Source of the DNA: Anticarsia gemmatalis
Lineage: Eukaryota > Arthropoda > Insecta > Lepidoptera > Erebidae
Reading direction: 5' to 3'
Length of the DNA: 64,000 nucleotides
Assembly: GCF_050436995.1 (NCBI RefSeq)
Contig: NC_134770.1
Location: 312,501-376,500, forward strand
Below the pieces are notes generated by a model that did no database searches, was not told where the DNA came from, and was given only the letters and a program-made list of their open reading frames with translations. Both the position numbers and the translations under genes were made by a program. Position 1 is the first letter of the stretch. Every line of letters starts with the position of its first letter. Shown piece after piece: positions 35,301 to 40,202 of this stretch.

Positions 35301-35333
35301 TTAGCAATCATGCTTGCTTTTATCCATGTGTAG
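11261..35333 (+). CDS. Serine peptidase family S28 gene, 3' eight coding exons (5' end outside window)
   Basis: Coding exons: 11261-11371, 13968-14101, 14508-14646, 15046-15194, 15728-15856, 23377-23509, 33991-34185, 35171-35333. Every junction has AG/GT sites and the split codons join without breaking frame, giving 383 residues plus stop. The family is S28 (prolylcarboxypeptidase, dipeptidyl peptidase 2, thymus-specific serine protease; insect members are often called K12H4.7-like), extracellular or lysosomal alpha/beta-hydrolases that cut after Pro or at peptide N-termini. Numbered from the first full visible residue, the nucleophile is Ser47 in GCSYAG, the acid is Asp299 in GGQDPWSPMG and the base is His325 in VSHCMAIG. 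Family landmarks 'LRFLTVDQALADLAQFI' and 'YQTCVEFGWYQT' are present. Members run ~480-510 residues, so ~110-130 N-terminal residues, including the signal peptide, are missing. The C-terminus (357-383) is small residues then a hydrophobic end, as in GPI-anchor signals. A poly(A) signal AATAAA lies at 35396-35401. Intron 5 (7.5 kb) and intron 6 (10.5 kb) are full of repeats. Confidence 0.9.
11472..11677 (+). repeat. tRNA-headed SINE 'a', near full length
   Basis: Begins GACTGCCTCCGTGGCGCAG (box A-like), has GGTTCGATTCTCAC (box B), a 'caacaattatt' block and a 3' part ending near 'gtgctggagttgtc'. At least ten copies lie in the window. It lies about 100 bp inside S28 intron 1. Confidence 0.8.
11985..12212 (-). 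repeat. tRNA-headed SINE 'b'
   Basis: The minus strand carries 'tttggcacagtggttaacg', the box-B-like GAATCCCACCCGG and the tail 'gtttatcagttat' / 'gagttgtccaatgat'. Same family as 13685, 46672 and 58930. Confidence 0.75.
12951..13150 (-). mobile_element. Helitron-like element, family A
   Basis: The minus strand starts TCCTACTAATGTTG and ends in the CGCGGACGAAGTCGCGGGCG hairpin. The CTAG end is decayed. Confidence 0.6.
13685..13945 (+). repeat. tRNA-headed SINE 'b', full length
   Basis: Contains TTGGCTCAGTGGTTAACG, the CGCCGCGTGTGGCGGGTTCG hairpin/box-B region and the tail 'ttggaatcaaaagaccgt' to 'gagttgtccaataatat'. It ends just before S28 exon 13968. Frames here are not genes. Confidence 0.8.
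13968..14101 (+). CDS. S28 peptidase exon with the catalytic serine
   Basis: Acceptor TTGTTGCAG, donor CCG|GTAAGA. It encodes DAKVGLIGCSYAGSMATW: the nucleophile elbow G-C-S-Y-A-G. S28 members usually have G-G-S-Y-G-G, so Cys and Ala replace two glycines here. The exon continues through MRLAYPHLVDAAFSDSGP, also conserved in the family. Confidence 0.92.
14508..14646 (+). CDS. S28 peptidase exon, lid region start
   Basis: Acceptor TTTCCGCAG, donor AA|GTTAGT. It encodes EYLEVIAEAIRSQGGEACLN and onwards to VSNMF. It ends with two bases that pair with the first base of the next exon to make Asn. Confidence 0.88.
15046..15194 (+). CDS. S28 peptidase exon, lid region
   Basis: Acceptor TCTTCCAACAG, donor TT|GTAAGT. 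It encodes TCSTISATAPLDLATFFWYG, then ITETFAYLVQYANPGDI. The 'F(A/Y)..VQY' segment is a family landmark. Confidence 0.88.
15728..15856 (+). CDS. S28 peptidase exon, lid region end
   Basis: Acceptor TATTTTCCAG, donor TCA|GTAAGT. It encodes SDPVQRLANWITSQPWTQPC and onwards, including a possible N-glycosylation site NTS. The single final base A joins TG of 23377-23378 to make Met. Confidence 0.87.
16766..16987 (+). mobile_element. Helitron-like element, family A
   Basis: Starts A|TCCTACTATTATTATAAA, includes 'tgcgaaagtttgta' and the conserved 'ggtagctgaagacccagaat', and ends in the hairpin region 'gcggccgtagtcgcgg' with a damaged CTAG. Confidence 0.6.
17567..17828 (-). repeat. tRNA-headed SINE 'c', near full length
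   Basis: On the minus strand the box-B GGTTCGAACCCGAGGCAACA is followed by 'gaaaacatcgtgaggaaacc', 'cttgcatgcctaaaatttg' and the 3' end 'agtgggactgtaatgggtta'. At least eight relatives lie in the window. Confidence 0.75.
18120..18379. mobile_element. Fold-back retroposon with 93-bp inverted arms and 12-13-bp direct repeats
   Basis: Arms at 18130-18222 and 18243-18335 are perfect reverse complements by eye, with a 20-base spacer. The block is bracketed by TGATAAAATCTGT at 18120-18132 and 18367-18379, which looks like a target site duplication of retroposition length. The arm contains CGCCGAAACGTTAGGC, a module repeated at 35.9, 41.2, 59.9 and 63.75 kb. Confidence 0.75.
20285..20461 (-). repeat. 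tRNA-headed SINE 'a' with internal deletion
   Basis: Ends GACTGCCT-like on the minus strand, carries box B and the 3' 'gggagttgtt'. The segment between 'tttgtaaaag' and 'ggtctgg' is missing compared with other copies. Confidence 0.75.
20906..21195. mobile_element. Chimeric Helitron-like unit (family A head joined to reversed family B)
   Basis: 20906-21040 matches the start of family A on the plus strand. From about 21040 to 21195 the sequence matches family B on the minus strand, ending at its head 'ataatattagtata'. The join lies inside 'acatggctattggccgtagc'. Confidence 0.5.
21575..21790 (+). mobile_element. Helitron-like element, family A, well preserved
   Basis: Begins TCCTACTAATATGG, has 'gaaagtttgtgag' and 'taggtagctgaagaccc', and ends 'cgcggacgaagtcgcaggcg' followed by 'gcctaat'. 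It shows the 3' hairpin but not a clean CTAG. Confidence 0.6.
22610..22937 (-). repeat. 5S-rRNA-like SINE, family b, near full length
   Basis: The minus strand reads GAGGTTAAGCTACGCTTGCC then 'GTGGATGAGTGACCAT', matching the 3' half of arthropod 5S rRNA (box C, GGATGGGTGACCG). It is followed by a non-5S body ending 'ggaagaaaggctaagcc'. Confidence 0.65.
23377..23509 (+). CDS. S28 peptidase exon with the YQTC-EFG motif
   Basis: Acceptor CTTTCACAG, donor CTTA|GTAAGT. It encodes MRLWTYQTCVEFGWYQTT and onwards to EMCKDFFSS. The YQTC.EFG.YQT stretch is one of the most conserved parts of S28. Intron 5 before it is 7.5 kb. Confidence 0.92.
23521..23636 (-). repeat. 5S-rRNA-like SINE, family a, 3' fragment
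   Basis: Matches the 3' end of family a on the minus strand ('cgataagaagaa' to 'cttaacgactgt'-type sequence). It begins about 12 bp after the 5' splice site at 23510. Confidence 0.55.
24605..24886. repeat. (AAAAT)n microsatellite inside copy A
   Basis: About 56 nearly perfect 5-bp units. It yields a spurious minus-strand frame of repeated FILFY. Confidence 0.95.
25257..26468 (+). CDS. Reverse transcriptase of a 5'-truncated jockey/CR1-type LINE
   Basis: 403 codons. RT motif A is LDLSKAFDYV (about residues 23-32), motif B GVPQGSILGPLLFLIYINDL (about 90-109) and motif C FADD near 123. A thumb-like region with 'STKFLGITIDEHLTW' and the C-terminal 'GIVVWGNSSD' and 'KKCIRALYG' follow, as in jockey/CR1-clade elements. 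The endonuclease and early RT fingers are absent, so the copy is 5'-truncated. The frame's ATG (25257-25259) is target DNA also present at the empty site in copy B, so it is not the element's own start. The frame shows no stops or shifts, which suggests a young insertion. Confidence 0.85.
   Translation: MFKKKESIINNINMKVPSSVLFLDLSKAFDYVNHLKLLDKLDNCGIRGIALEWFRSYLNGRSQFTQICKFNDINSNLEEFNSEARNNNFGVPQGSILGPLLFLIYINDLPQALGAHDSVLFADDTSVIIRCDNKESYEDLVNTTLQDIINWLDANSLKLNIDKTKIVNFRSQKAKCQNLNIVHNGQPVEQIKSTKFLGITIDEHLTWKEHTDNLCKKINKFVFAIKKVKDITNKDTSLMVYHSYVCSIIRYGIVVWGNSSDLVRVFIAQKKCIRALYGIQRSESCKQVFIAENLLTAPCIYIYEIAKFVKYNIHLFEKNDNNNKRRTAQSYLKMPIPRLEMFRRSCVYMAPLIFNALPDTITSLPFKNFCTALKKWLVEKCFYSVDEFIKEHAKKAYHFRNAL
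25267..26870 (+). mobile_element. 5'-truncated LINE insertion with TATTC-type 3' tail
   Basis: Comparison with the uninterrupted copy B (near 55600-55612) places the insertion in GTTCAAAATACAATTTCC. The element ends in 'ttattctattctattcatta'-type tandem repeats, a CR1/jockey-like short-repeat tail rather than poly(A). The ambiguous AAAA at both edges may be the target duplication. Confidence 0.85.
27152..27308. repeat. 157-bp imperfect hairpin inside copy A
   Basis: Arms of about 70 bp run from AGCGCTAAAATAAGG to its complement CTTATTTTAGCGCT, around a loop containing 'tctgtacaacagct'. Copy B has the same structure at 55918-56074. Confidence 0.9.
27938..28346 (+). repeat. Composite: SINE 'a' head, alternative tail, SINE 'b' piece
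   Basis: A diverged SINE 'a' head (27938-28095) passes after 'tatgtttgt' into a different tail ('acgtgcaattctgaataaaa') and then a segment with 'caccggtag'. A reversed SINE 'b' tail follows with the unusual 'cagatcagaaccagaaactg'. The same order occurs at 40203-40706. Confidence 0.55.
28347..28556 (+). mobile_element. Helitron-like element, family C, inserted in SINE 'b'
   Basis: Starts TCTATATATATAAAAATG, ends with the hairpin GGCGGTACGAATTTCGCC and GGGTCAGCTAG. The preceding base is A28346 and the following T28557. Removing it restores 'gataaacatacttatata', the sequence of other SINE 'b' copies, so insertion was between A and T without duplication. Confidence 0.75.
28557..28690 (-). repeat. 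SINE 'b' part continuing after the Helitron-like insertion
   Basis: Continues 'acttatatacttcttaata' and 'ccaggctcagaacagata', then 'gggattcgaac' of the box-B region in reverse. It is the rest of the copy whose other part ends at 28346. Confidence 0.6.
28735..29090 (-). repeat. SINE 'b' copy split by a mariner-type MITE
   Basis: The left part (28735-28824) ends 'agctgataaacata' and the right part resumes 'tttatatacctctaaata'. The MITE at 28825-29043 lies between them. Confidence 0.6.
28825..29043. mobile_element. Mariner-type MITE, copy 1
   Basis: Starts TTAGGTCGGGGAAAAA and ends in the near-reverse complement TTTTTCCCCGACCTCA, with TA on both sides. The long terminal inverted repeats include 'gcattatagtatgtatgaac'. 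Same family as 38087-38563 and 42119-42330. Confidence 0.8.
29420..29791 (+). repeat. 5S-rRNA-like SINE, family b
   Basis: GAGGTTAAGCCACGCTTGCC and GTGGATGGGTGACCATC mark the 5S-like head. The body runs through 'gtcccggctgtcattttcga' to 'ggaacaaaggctaagcta'. A Helitron-like element begins directly after it. Confidence 0.7.
29792..30023 (+). mobile_element. Helitron-like element, family B
   Basis: A|TCTACACTAATACATATT at the start. At the end is the hairpin-forming CGCAAGTGAAGTTGCG, then CGGGTCAGCTAG followed by T. There are no coding frames. Confidence 0.7.
30222..30475 (+). repeat. 5S-rRNA-like SINE, family a, full length
   Basis: The head contains 'ggtgaagcaactgttggcg' and 'catagatgggtgaccg', alignable with 5S rRNA 'gaagttaagcaacg' and 'ttggatgggtgaccg'. 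The body follows with 'agtcggtcctgattgttgtc' and the tail 'aagaataagaata'. Confidence 0.7.
31278..31372 (-). repeat. tRNA-headed SINE 'c', 3' fragment
   Basis: Contains 'taatgtcccactgttggtca', 'gggtctcctcccgcaatgag' and 'gagtccaccacgctggcca', the 3' half of SINE 'c'. Confidence 0.65.
32131..32320 (-). repeat. tRNA-headed SINE 'a', near full length
   Basis: The minus strand begins GACTGCCTCCGTGGCGCAG at 32320 and ends 'gcgggagttgtctttaaaaa', with intact box B. Confidence 0.8.
32521..32653 (-). repeat. tRNA-headed SINE 'a', 3' part
   Basis: Reversed 3' half of SINE 'a' from 'agacaactcccgcactaaga' to 'caattatttgtgga', without the tRNA-like head. Confidence 0.7.
32722..32920 (+). repeat. tRNA-headed SINE 'a', near full length
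   Basis: GACTGCCTCCGTAGCGCCG head, GGTTCGATTCTCACACG box B and 'cttagtgcgggagttgtc' end. It lies ~70 bp from the reversed partial copy at 32521. Confidence 0.8.
32980..33226 (-). mobile_element. Helitron-like element, family B
   Basis: The minus strand starts TCTATACTAATATTATAAAG at 33226 and ends in the CGCAAGCGAAGTTGCG hairpin, CGGGTCAGCTAG at 32980. The A before the TC and T after the CTAG fit the Helitron target. Confidence 0.7.
33991..34185 (+). CDS. S28 peptidase exon with catalytic Asp and His
   Basis: Acceptor ATTTCACAG, donor TGG|GTAAGA. It encodes FNEDLLRSGIDRTNIFFGGG, then VVTVLGGQDPWSPMG (acid Asp299) and HIVPGVSHCMAIG (base His325). The spacing of 26 residues between them fits the family. 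Intron 6 before it is 10.5 kb. Confidence 0.92.
34223..34502 (+). repeat. tRNA-headed SINE 'c', near full length, after S28 exon 7
   Basis: GATAGCCGTGTGGTATAAG resembles box A and GGTTCGAACCCGAGGC is box B. The tail runs through 'ggaaaacatcctgatgaaac' to 'cccagcagtacgcg'. It is preceded by ~25 bp of the 5S-like family a 3' end. Confidence 0.7.
34741..34965 (+). repeat. 5S-rRNA-like SINE, family b, 5' part
   Basis: Has 'caggttaagctacgtttgcc', 'gtggatgcgtgacca' and 'cggctgtcattttcaaagat', and stops at 'gtatcgtgctgtatcc'. Confidence 0.6.
34979..35147 (+). repeat. tRNA-headed SINE 'a' next to the last S28 splice acceptor
   Basis: GACTGCCTCCGTAGTGCGG head, GGTTCGATTCTCACATGG box B and 'cttagtgcaggagttgtc' end. 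Its last base is ~23 bp from exon 35171, so the SINE end plus the T-run form the local polypyrimidine environment. Confidence 0.78.
35171..35333 (+). CDS. S28 peptidase last exon with hydrophobic C-terminal tail
   Basis: Acceptor TTTTTCACAG, ending in TAG at 35331-35333. It encodes an amphipathic, charged stretch (TELEAVKRRVLDQMTEFLI, with the NIT glycosylation sequon before it), then GETMASAASSAH and a hydrophobic end VSMALLAIMLAFIHV. That layout, small residues then ~15 hydrophobic residues to the terminus, is what GPI transamidase recognises. A SINE ends only ~23 bp upstream of the exon. Confidence 0.88.
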
Positions 35334-35395
35334 ATTTGTCTTTAAGCCTCGTTATATTATTTATCTACTGTGAAACTGGCTCTTGCTGTGTTGAT

Positions 35396-35401
35396 AATAA
35401 A
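35396..35401 (+). terminator. Poly(A) signal of the S28 gene
   Basis: AATAAA 63 bp after the stop codon TAG. Other AATAAA matches occur near 35707 and 35740. Confidence 0.55.
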
Positions 35402-35407
35402 CATCGG

Positions 35408-35589
35408 TACCTCGATTCTCTACCACTATCGACTACCGACAACCGGCTAGCTATAGACATTTGACATTTAGAATGTACTGCCAAAATGTTTCCTACGACA
35501 CCCGTCAGAGGCGCTGATCAGATTTTCATACAAAATTTCTCGATGACAGTTCGGTTGTCGGTAGTCGATAGTAGTAGAGAATTGAGCTA
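35408..35589. mobile_element. MITE with GATTCTCTACCACTATCGAC-type inverted ends
   Basis: The left end (ctcgattctctaccactatc) is nearly reverse-complementary to the right end (gatagtagtagagaattgag), and 'ctaccgacaaccgg' is inverted as well. Relatives: about 52525-52685, and decayed pieces at 31720-31860 and 32000-32105. It sits just past the S28 poly(A) signal. Confidence 0.65.
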
Positions 35590-35834
35590 CGGGAAAGTCT
35601 TGATTAGTTATTTAGTGTTTTGTCACTTTCAAACTGTATATGAGTGAAAAAGACAAAATATCACTGTGTAACGTGTAACTAATCAGAGTTTACACGTAAG
35701 ACGGATAATAAATAAGGTAAATTTTGTAAACATTGATTTAATAAAAAAATTAAAAAAAATATTTTGTTTTATTGCATCATACCATAACAAACGTGCAAAC
35801 TACGCCATAATCAAAATTATCAAAGGAATGTGAC

Positions 35835-35985
35835 CATGTCCATAGAACTTATGCCGATGCGATGCGACCAAGGCCGATGTAAGTCGATCAGTCAGCCTGC
35901 GACCACGGCCAGTGTAACCTGCGCCGAAACGTCAGGCATTCCGAGTTAAAATACATGTTCGCGTTAATTTCCGAAACCTATTTAT
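35835..35985 (+). repeat. Repeat with GCCTGCGACCACGG...CGAAACGTC module
   Basis: Contains 'gcctgcgaccacggccagtg' and 'cctgcgccgaaacgtcaggc', matching the arm of the fold-back element at 18243-18335 and related modules at 41.2, 59.9 and 63.75 kb. Confidence 0.6.
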
Positions 35986-36261
35986 TGCGGTTTCGTACCT
36001 TAAGGGTAAAAACCTACCCTATTACTGAGACTTCGCTGTCTGTCTGTCTGTCTATCACCAGGCTGTATCTCATGAACCGTAATAGTTAGACAGTTGAAAG
36101 TTTCACAGATAATGTATTTCTATTGCCGCCAAAATAAGAATAAAAAATTAATCAAATTAGTAAAAACTAATAGCGCTTTGGTCGTCCCGGGAAAAGAACC
36201 CGGTACCTCGAAAGGGACAATAAAATATCACACATAATTACTAATAATCACTTATATTTAT

Positions 36262-36471
36262 TCACTTAAAACAGCATGTACACCTAAAAGAAGGGAACCT
36301 GTACACACAATGGCCGCTCACAGCACTCTCCAGGTTGGTGCAGTGAGTCTGACAGTCCTGGGTTAACGCGTTACATGTCCGGTTGAACCACTTGGAGTCG
36401 GGGCAGTCGGCCAGGGTTGAAGACAGGCACGCGATCATGATGAAGACCAGGATGATGGTGGAAGAATGCAT
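36262..36471 (-). CDS. Secreted eight-cysteine defensin-like peptide (copy 1)
   Basis: 69 residues: a signal peptide of ~21-22 residues (hydrophobic TIILVFIMIACLSSTLA), then a mature peptide of ~47 residues with eight Cys, spaced C-x9-C-x6-C-x3-C-x10-C-x8-C-x-C-C. The C-x3-C and C-x-C pairs are the signature of the CS-alpha-beta (defensin / knottin) fold, with extra cysteines as in drosomycin-type antifungal defensins. The role is inferred to be an immune peptide acting outside cells. The ATG lies 19 bp after an acceptor (TTTTTACAG, ending at 36491), so the 5' UTR has an upstream exon I could not locate. AATAAA on the minus strand (36257-36262) overlaps the stop. It is clearly diverged from copies 2 and 3 (NRTC for KGTC, SAVSGHC for GAKSGQC) but keeps all eight cysteines. 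Confidence 0.85.
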   Translation of the reverse strand: MHSSTIILVFIMIACLSSTLADCPDSKWFNRTCNALTQDCQTHCTNLESAVSGHCVYRFPSFRCTCCFK

Positions 36472-36479
36472 ATTTAGGT

Positions 36480-37049
36480 CGTTGAGGTTACTGTAAAAAT
36501 GGTTACTGATTTTACTGTTCGAAAATATAACATAGTTTGGAAATACTCAAGGCCCCTCCCTTATTACGGGAGGAGACCCCTGCTTAGTGGGATATAAATG
36601 GGGTATTTTTTTTTACTTATTTATGACTTCGTCCGAATATAATATAGTCTGGTTATTTGGTTATTAGCTTCTCACCATCAAATTTCAAAGTTTGGCAAGT
36701 TTACAAAAAAAGAAATATGCAAAAATCCCGTTGAATCTATTTGCGGGCATTTGGATCCCGGCAAACCATACCAACCTAATCCCGATAATTACAAATACAT
36801 TAACAAAAATAATCATACAATTTAGTGTTATTGTTCTAAAGTTAGGTGCGTGCATACATTTCGAAGATTTTTATTTTTATTTATCTAAATAATGATAGCC
36901 CAGATGTCTTTCCTTCACCTCCAACGCAATTGGTCAGTGAAACCAATGCAACACACCAATGAATTTTTAATATTCTTTATGTACCAGCGCGGCCCGCCTC
37001 AGATTAGCCTGGTTAAAATAAATATTTAGCAAAAGCCTTATGATATGAT
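36480..37049. other. Flank upstream of copy 1
   Basis: Intron or upstream sequence of the minus-strand peptide gene. It holds a SINE 'c' 3' fragment at about 36545-36595 and no clear first exon or TATA box. Confidence 0.5.
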
Positions 37050-37306
37050 GATAGCCGAGTGGTATAAGTTGACACGTCCCACGCAAGTGGTCGCAGGTTC
37101 GAACCCGAGGCAACACACCAATGACTGTGTGTATTAGAAATAATTATCACGTCATGCTCCAACGGTGAAGGAAAACATCGTGAGAAAACCTTGCATGCCT
37201 AAAAAATTTGTTTAAAACATTTATTGAAGGCATGCAAAGTCCTAACCCCTCCCTGATTACGGGAGGAGACCCTTGCCCAGCAGTGGGACATTAATGGGTT
37301 AAATTT
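37050..37306 (+). repeat. tRNA-headed SINE 'c', full length
   Basis: GATAGCCGAGTGGTATAAG (box A-like), GGTTCGAACCCGAGGCAAC (box B), 'cttgcatgcctaaaa' and 'cagtgggacattaatgggtt'. Best copy of this family in the window. Confidence 0.8.
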
Positions 37307-37774
37307 ACTTTACTTGGGACATTAATGAGTTGAATTTATTTATATACTCAATGTAGTGTGTGAAATGACCAGTTACATTGTAATTTATTGTCAACAAATA
37401 ATTAAGTGCACGTTATGACTACAATTTTATAGATTTTAATCGTTGATGGCGTTGTTCAGAACTGCTCTAGTAATTGATAGTATCTAACAACAAAAAACCG
37501 GCCAAGAACGACTTGGACTCGCGCACGAACGGTTCCGTATTATCTAAATATATAAATAAAAATGAATCATCGAAATGTATCTACACGCATAAGTTTTAAA
37601 CAACTTAACTAAATTGGCTTTTTTTATGCTTTTAACTGTCGGGAAAAGTTTGTATGAATTCGATGGGATCTATATCCTGATAGGAATGGAATCAATGGGA
37701 TAAAATTGTACTATACCTGGGCGAAGTCGGGCCAGTCCGCTAGCTATTTATAAAAACAGAAAAAAAATATCGCG

Positions 37775-37835
37775 TGTTCTATGGCGTACTGAGGGGGAGG
37801 CCTTTACTCAACAGTGGGCTGAATAGAGAGCTAGA
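37775..37835 (+). repeat. RTE-type LINE 3' remnant
   Basis: The stretch 'gggggaggcctttactcaac' followed by 'agtgggctga' and a (TAGA)-rich end matches the last codons of RTE-clade RT ('GEAFTQQW'-type) with a short tandem tail. Similar remnants lie at 53865-53895 and 62918-62955. Confidence 0.5.
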
Positions 37836-38086
37836 TAGATGATTCTGAAAAAAATACCTTGCTGTAACATTGCTTTAAATATTAGGCACGTCTTTTATCG
37901 AAACATTCACCAAAATTCCTACCGACCATGGGGAACGACTACGTTTGAAAGGTCGTATGTAATCAGTATGGAGCGAGCTTAATCCCGACATCATCCATCT
38001 GCGATGCGAATAGTCTTATATTGGCGAATCTAATTTCACAAGCCCTTTAAATATTTAACATAACATCACGTTTGTTATACCTTATA

Positions 38087-38563
38087 TTAGGTCGGGGAAA
38101 AAGTTTTTTCGCATAATAGTATCTATGAACTTGTAATAAAATCTTTTCTCTACACAAAAAAGCTCGATATTTGGGTACCTCACGAGCTCACTGAAAGAAA
38201 CCTAATGAACCGTGTACTCATTTGTGATTCTTGAAGCCAAAGAGATTTTATTACAAGTTCATATCTGTACTAATATTATAAAGCTGAAGAGTTTGTTTGT
38301 TTGTTTGTTTGTTTGAACGCGCTAATCTCAGGAACTACTGGTCCGATTTGAAAAATTATTTCAGTGTTAGATAGCTCATTTATCGAGGAAGGTTATAGGC
38401 TATATATCATCACGCTAAGACCAATAGGAGCAGAGTAGCAATGAGAAATGTTACAAAAAACGGGGAAATTGATGACCCATTCTCTCTTATGTGTGTGACG
38501 CAAGCGAAGTTGCGCGAGTCAGCTAGTATACTATAATGCGAAAAGACTATTTCCCCGACCTAA
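38087..38563. mobile_element. Mariner-type MITE, copy 2, carrying a Helitron-like insertion
   Basis: The same TTAGGTCGGGGAAAAA ends as copies 1 and 3, TA on both sides. At 477 bp it is longer than the ~212-219 bp of the others because of the insertion at 38264-38526. Confidence 0.82.
38264..38526 (+). mobile_element. Helitron-like element, family B, with readable empty site
   Basis: Starts TCTGTACTAATATTATAAAG, ends with hairpin CGCAAGCGAAGTTGCG, CGAGTCAGCTAG. It sits between A38263 and T38527. The same place in MITE copy 3 is uninterrupted ('ttcatacatactataatgcg'), so the borders are exact to the base, apart from one substitution. Confidence 0.82.
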
Positions 38564-38890
38564 TATGTAGGCAGAGATATCTGAAATAATCCCTCTTTTT
38601 ACCATTAACCCATTTCCCATGTAATAGGAGCAAGCCTATTATCATATAAAAAAGAATATATTCAATAAAATTCTACTCACTTTTACTTCACCGTTGTTGA
38701 TTGAACTAGCTGTCGTTATATTATGACCCTATGTGCAGTGAGACCATTATATACACGTGATTATAACAATAAGTGTTTATTATTATATAAACGTGTATAT
38801 AAGCGGTTTCAAAATATATATTTTTGTGCGGATGTAAATAGAAACGCCGGAAGGGGACGCCCTAGAAAGACATACACAGATCATATCAGT

Positions 38891-39152
38891 CTTCTTCTTA
38901 TCTTCTTATCGTATGGTTAGTGGTCAACCTAGTTTCAAAGTTGTGCAAGCCGCCCGAAGGCCTTTGACATGGCTTAACGACTGTTACCTTAGTAGATAAC
39001 AGCGGGTACCGACTTTTTACGTGCCCTCCGAAGCACGGAGACGCCCAGTTCAAATACCACTATGCGGTCACCCATCTATGGAATGACCGCGCCAACGGTT
39101 GCTTAACCCACAGATCGTTTACCGACCGGTGAGCACAACTGGCTATGGGTGC
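38891..39152 (-). mobile_element. 5S-rRNA-like SINE, family a, with 10-bp target duplication
   Basis: Bracketed by TCATATCAGT at 38881-38890 and 39153-39162. On the minus strand the head has GGTTAAGCAACCGTTGGCGC and 'catagatgggtgaccgc', like the 3' half of 5S rRNA, then a unique body and a tail ending TAAGAAGAAG. Confidence 0.8.
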
Positions 39153-39305
39153 TCATATCAGTGATGTCTTGCAAAATGGTCAGGTGCGTAGTGCTCGTAA
39201 CCGGCGAGCCTGTATGACAACATATTGTATGGATGTGAATGAGGCAAGGAAAGTTTGTAAGGATCGTACTAAGTGGCGTTCTTTGGTATCTGCCTACCTC
39301 TATGG

Positions 39306-39546
39306 AACTTACTTCTTCTTACAGTATGGTTAATGGTCAACCTAGTGTTAAAGTTGTTCAAGCCGCCCGAAGGACTTTGACGTGGCTGAACGACCGTTAT
39401 CTTAATTAACAACAACAAAATTTTACGTGCCCTCCGAAGCACGAAGACGCCCAAATCAAATACCACTCAGTCACCCATCTATGGCATGACCGTGCAATGA
39501 TTTGCTTAACCCATAGATCGTTTACCGACCGATGAGCGCGACGAGC
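39306..39546 (-). mobile_element. 5S-rRNA-like SINE, family a, second insertion in the same LINE
   Basis: Flanked by CCTCTATGG (39297-39305) and CCTCTACGG (39547-39555). Same orientation and structure as the copy at 38891. Confidence 0.7.
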
Positions 39547-40202
39547 GCCTCTACGGGAAAAAGGCGGCTCATTATGTCTGTATGTAAATATATATTATAT
39601 AATAACCTATATCCGTTATTAATTGTTATTAAACGAGAATAACTAAGAATACCCAACTGTCATTTAATATTGTTTCCTAATTAATTTGTCGTTAGGGTAA
39701 TTATTATATCATATAATTAGTGTAATCAATATTACATAATGCTCTCTTCTTCATAAAATGTGTTTTTTTAATCTCCAAGGTACGTAGGTCGATGACCTCA
39801 ACTTTCATATTTCAGTGAAAAAATATAATTTCTTGACTAGGAAGTGAAAAACCATTGTTTTGCTCGATCTGGGATCTCTCAGAAAGCAGCAGTAAACTGC
39901 AAAAAACATTGTTTTAACCTTAAAACATTAAAAATCTTATGTTATCAATCTATTATTAAGAATTTAACCCGGTCATCGATCCTGCGACCAAAACAAACAG
40001 CAATTGAATTATGTGCAGTTACGTAAACATAACAATTAACAGGAAAACGATTTGAATAAACAAACATGATGTTTTCAGTCAATTTTCCTCAACGCTATCA
40101 GAGGAAGGTAAACAGCTGATAACATTCAAGTACTTCCGATAAACAATTATACAGTCAATATTATTAATAACATCCCCCCTTTTATACTGAAATGGGTAAG
40201 TT

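Larger units (their letters stand above)
38848..39590 (+). pseudogene. LINE RT C-terminal remnant split by two 5S-like SINEs
   Basis: The reading frame runs from GRGRPRKTYTDHI (to 38890), continues after the first SINE as SDVLQNGQVRSARNRRACM to MDVNEARKVCKDRTKWRSLV (39163-39305), and continues after the second SINE as YGKKAAHYVCM (39547 on). This is a typical 3' end of an arthropod non-LTR element of unassigned clade. The continuity across both SINEs shows they inserted later. Confidence 0.65.

Noticed and set aside
37040..37310. CRISPR or tandem array suggested by many similar short blocks across the window
   Set aside because: The similar blocks are dispersed SINE copies with differing flanks, not regularly spaced repeats with unique spacers, and the DNA is eukaryotic.
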